DNA of 43,050 nt, taken from positions 1-43,050 of the forward strand of contig JAKAZZ010000021.1 of the NCBI GenBank assembly GCA_021826315.1. The letters are read 5' to 3'. Below, one piece after another: positions 41,955 through 43,050 of the stretch. Source of the DNA: Actinomycetes bacterium (GTDB taxonomy: Bacteria > Actinomycetota > Acidimicrobiia > Acidimicrobiales > Acidimicrobiaceae). Position 1 is the stretch's first letter; every line of letters starts with the position of its first letter. The translations under genes were made by a program, and so were the position numbers. A model generated the notes under the pieces. It had not been told where the DNA came from and did not search any database. It was given only the letters and a program-made list of their open reading frames with translations.

Positions 41955-42899
41955 ATGGAATTAGATCCTGGGATCCAATTTGTACTTAGTCAATTGAACC
42001 AACCTTCTGCACCGCCGTCAGGTGGTGAGGTAGTCCGCCCAAGTCTCGATGAATTTAGAGTCATGTTCAACAACGTTTCGCGACTAGCTAGCGGAAACGT
42101 TGAATCAATTGAGAGCATCGAGGACCTCGAAGTTCAACTAGTGGGACGTTCTTTAGTAGTTCGAGCGTTCATCCCCGAAGATTGCAGTCGCAATGCGTAC
42201 GGAATCTTCTTCCACGGAGGAGGCTTTACTCATGGATCGATCGAATCTCACCATGGTGTCGCGGCACAATTGGCGGTAGCGACTCGTTCCAAGATCTACT
42301 CTGTCGACTACCGACTCGCCCCCGAGGCGCCGTTTCCCGCAGCAGTTGAAGATTGCGTTGAAGCAACGACTGCGATCATCGCACTTAGCGATGAGAATCG
42401 GTCTACGCCGCTGTTCTTGGCGGGTGACTCTGCCGGTGGAAACCTCTCCTTGGTAACTTCGATCGCCCTAAACAAAGACGATCCAGGTCGAATTGGGGCA
42501 CAACTTCTCATCTATCCGGTCGTAACTTTTGAAGAGCGTCCCTCAGTTGAACGATTTGCTACCGGGTACTTTCTGACGCGAGATGACCTTATCTACTACC
42601 GCAAGTGTTACCTTCCCGATGAGAACTCTCTGCAAGATCCTCGGGTAAACGTTCTGCTTTCGCCGAACTTAGATGTATCACCACCGACACTTATTATCTC
42701 GGCCGATCACGACCCCCTCTTCGATGAGGCACCGTTTCTAAAAGAAGCCCTCCAAGGCGTTGGTGTCAGCGTTGAACACGCCATCTTCGAGGGCGTAATC
42801 CACGGCTTTGTCTCCATGGGTGCCTTTACCGAAAAGTCAAAGGCCGCACTAGAGCGTTGTGCCGAATTTTTAGATCGTTACCTTTCAGCTAAGTCGTAA
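41955..42899 (+). CDS. Alpha/beta hydrolase, hormone-sensitive-lipase-type esterase
   Basis: The 314-residue esterase has the oxyanion motif FHGGGFTHG, nucleophile Ser in GDSAGGN, Asp in ISADHDPLFDEA and His in GVIHGFVSMG, the full HSL-family (Pfam alpha/beta hydrolase_3) set. It hydrolyses short-chain carboxylic esters. No signal peptide, so cytoplasmic. It follows the aldo/keto reductase closely on the same strand and converges with the partial gene at the right edge. Confidence 0.93.
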   Translation: MELDPGIQFVLSQLNQPSAPPSGGEVVRPSLDEFRVMFNNVSRLASGNVESIESIEDLEVQLVGRSLVVRAFIPEDCSRNAYGIFFHGGGFTHGSIESHHGVAAQLAVATRSKIYSVDYRLAPEAPFPAAVEDCVEATTAIIALSDENRSTPLFLAGDSAGGNLSLVTSIALNKDDPGRIGAQLLIYPVVTFEERPSVERFATGYFLTRDDLIYYRKCYLPDENSLQDPRVNVLLSPNLDVSPPTLIISADHDPLFDEAPFLKEALQGVGVSVEHAIFEGVIHGFVSMGAFTEKSKAALERCAEFLDRYLSAKS

Positions 42900-42914
42900 A
42901 AACGAGAGATTTGA

Positions 42915-43050
42915 CTATTTGATCACCGGTTGGACATGTCTTAGCTGCTTGCGTTGAATGGCGTCAAAGGCTGATCGATACCCATCCAAAATAAGTGCGT
43001 CCGAGCGAGAAAAATCCAGCCAATTCGTCTCAGCCGCTACTGGGCTTTCA
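42915..43050 (-). CDS. C-terminal end of an unidentified protein (partial)
   Basis: The minus-strand frame is open from the right edge of the window to a TAG at 42917-42915, giving 44 residues that include ETNWLDFSRSDALILDGYRS and the end LRHVQPVIK. The composition is protein-like and the spacing to the convergent esterase (15 bp) is natural. The DFSRxDxLIxxGYRxA pattern recalls the C-termini of patatin-like phospholipases, but too little is present to assign it. Confidence 0.6.
   Translation of the reverse strand, partial: ESPVAAETNWLDFSRSDALILDGYRSAFDAIQRKQLRHVQPVIK

Overview
The window looks like chromosomal DNA of an actinobacterium of moderate G+C (about half, by eye). The main argument is the block fhaA-fhaB-pstP-pbpA-pknB next to trpG/pabA and crgA, the conserved actinobacterial cell-wall/division signalling cluster. 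The modest G+C and this gene mix would suit Acidimicrobiia (for example an Acidithrix-like organism), but that placement is inference.

Layout. 1-1.5 kb: 3' part of a secreted repeat protein with a fibronectin III domain, ended by a strong hairpin. 1.5-3.3 kb: no supportable gene. 3.3-4.4 kb: a MetX-family alpha/beta hydrolase. 4.8-11.5 kb: the FHA/phosphatase/PBP/PASTA-kinase operon, then convergent trpG/pabA and divergent crgA; rodA and pknA, usual members, are absent. 11.5-19.5 kb: an S9 peptidase, a hairpin-rich intergenic cluster, thiolase, adenine deaminase, a DUF4395 membrane protein, a lipoprotein and hisS. 38-43 kb: tRNA-Ser(UGA), pheA, larB-larC, an aldo/keto reductase, an esterase and the end of one further gene.

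Between hisS and tRNA-Ser lies an approximately 18 kb defence island (19.5-37.9 kb). Its core is a run of eleven minus-strand genes from 36845 down to 22779. Most junctions are 1-14 bp overlaps or gaps of at most 5 bp; the exception is 39 bp before the last gene. In order they are: a mini-HsdM N-terminal ORF, an Mrr-like nuclease, HsdM, a small PD-(D/E)XK protein, HsdS, HsdR, then (after a 5-bp gap) a CBASS CD-NTase, a Cap15-type 2TM beta-barrel effector, an abortive-infection/HEPN-like protein, a DUF2130 coiled-coil nuclease and an SF1 (RecD/UvrD-like) helicase. Beyond the helicase are recombinase debris and a separate AAA15-ATPase/RloB (AbiL-like) pair.

Two features stand out. First, type I restriction-modification and CBASS appear fused into one transcription unit. 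Second, the lesions are patterned: every R-M gene is open, while four of the other defence genes are broken. The CD-NTase carries a 70-bp insertion flanked by perfect 37-bp direct repeats, the HEPN-like gene has an in-frame amber codon, and DUF2130 and RloB each have a one-base frameshift. Removing exactly 70 bp restores a CD-NTase of 296 residues. HsdS carries ten perfect 12-bp repeats encoding Glu-Leu-Glu-Ala in the linker between its recognition domains, an unusually long array at the position where EcoR124-type enzymes change specificity by repeat number. The housekeeping genes outside the island show no comparable damage. I cannot tell real decay from assembly error for the single-base lesions, but the 70-bp duplication and the nonsense codon are not typical sequencing errors.
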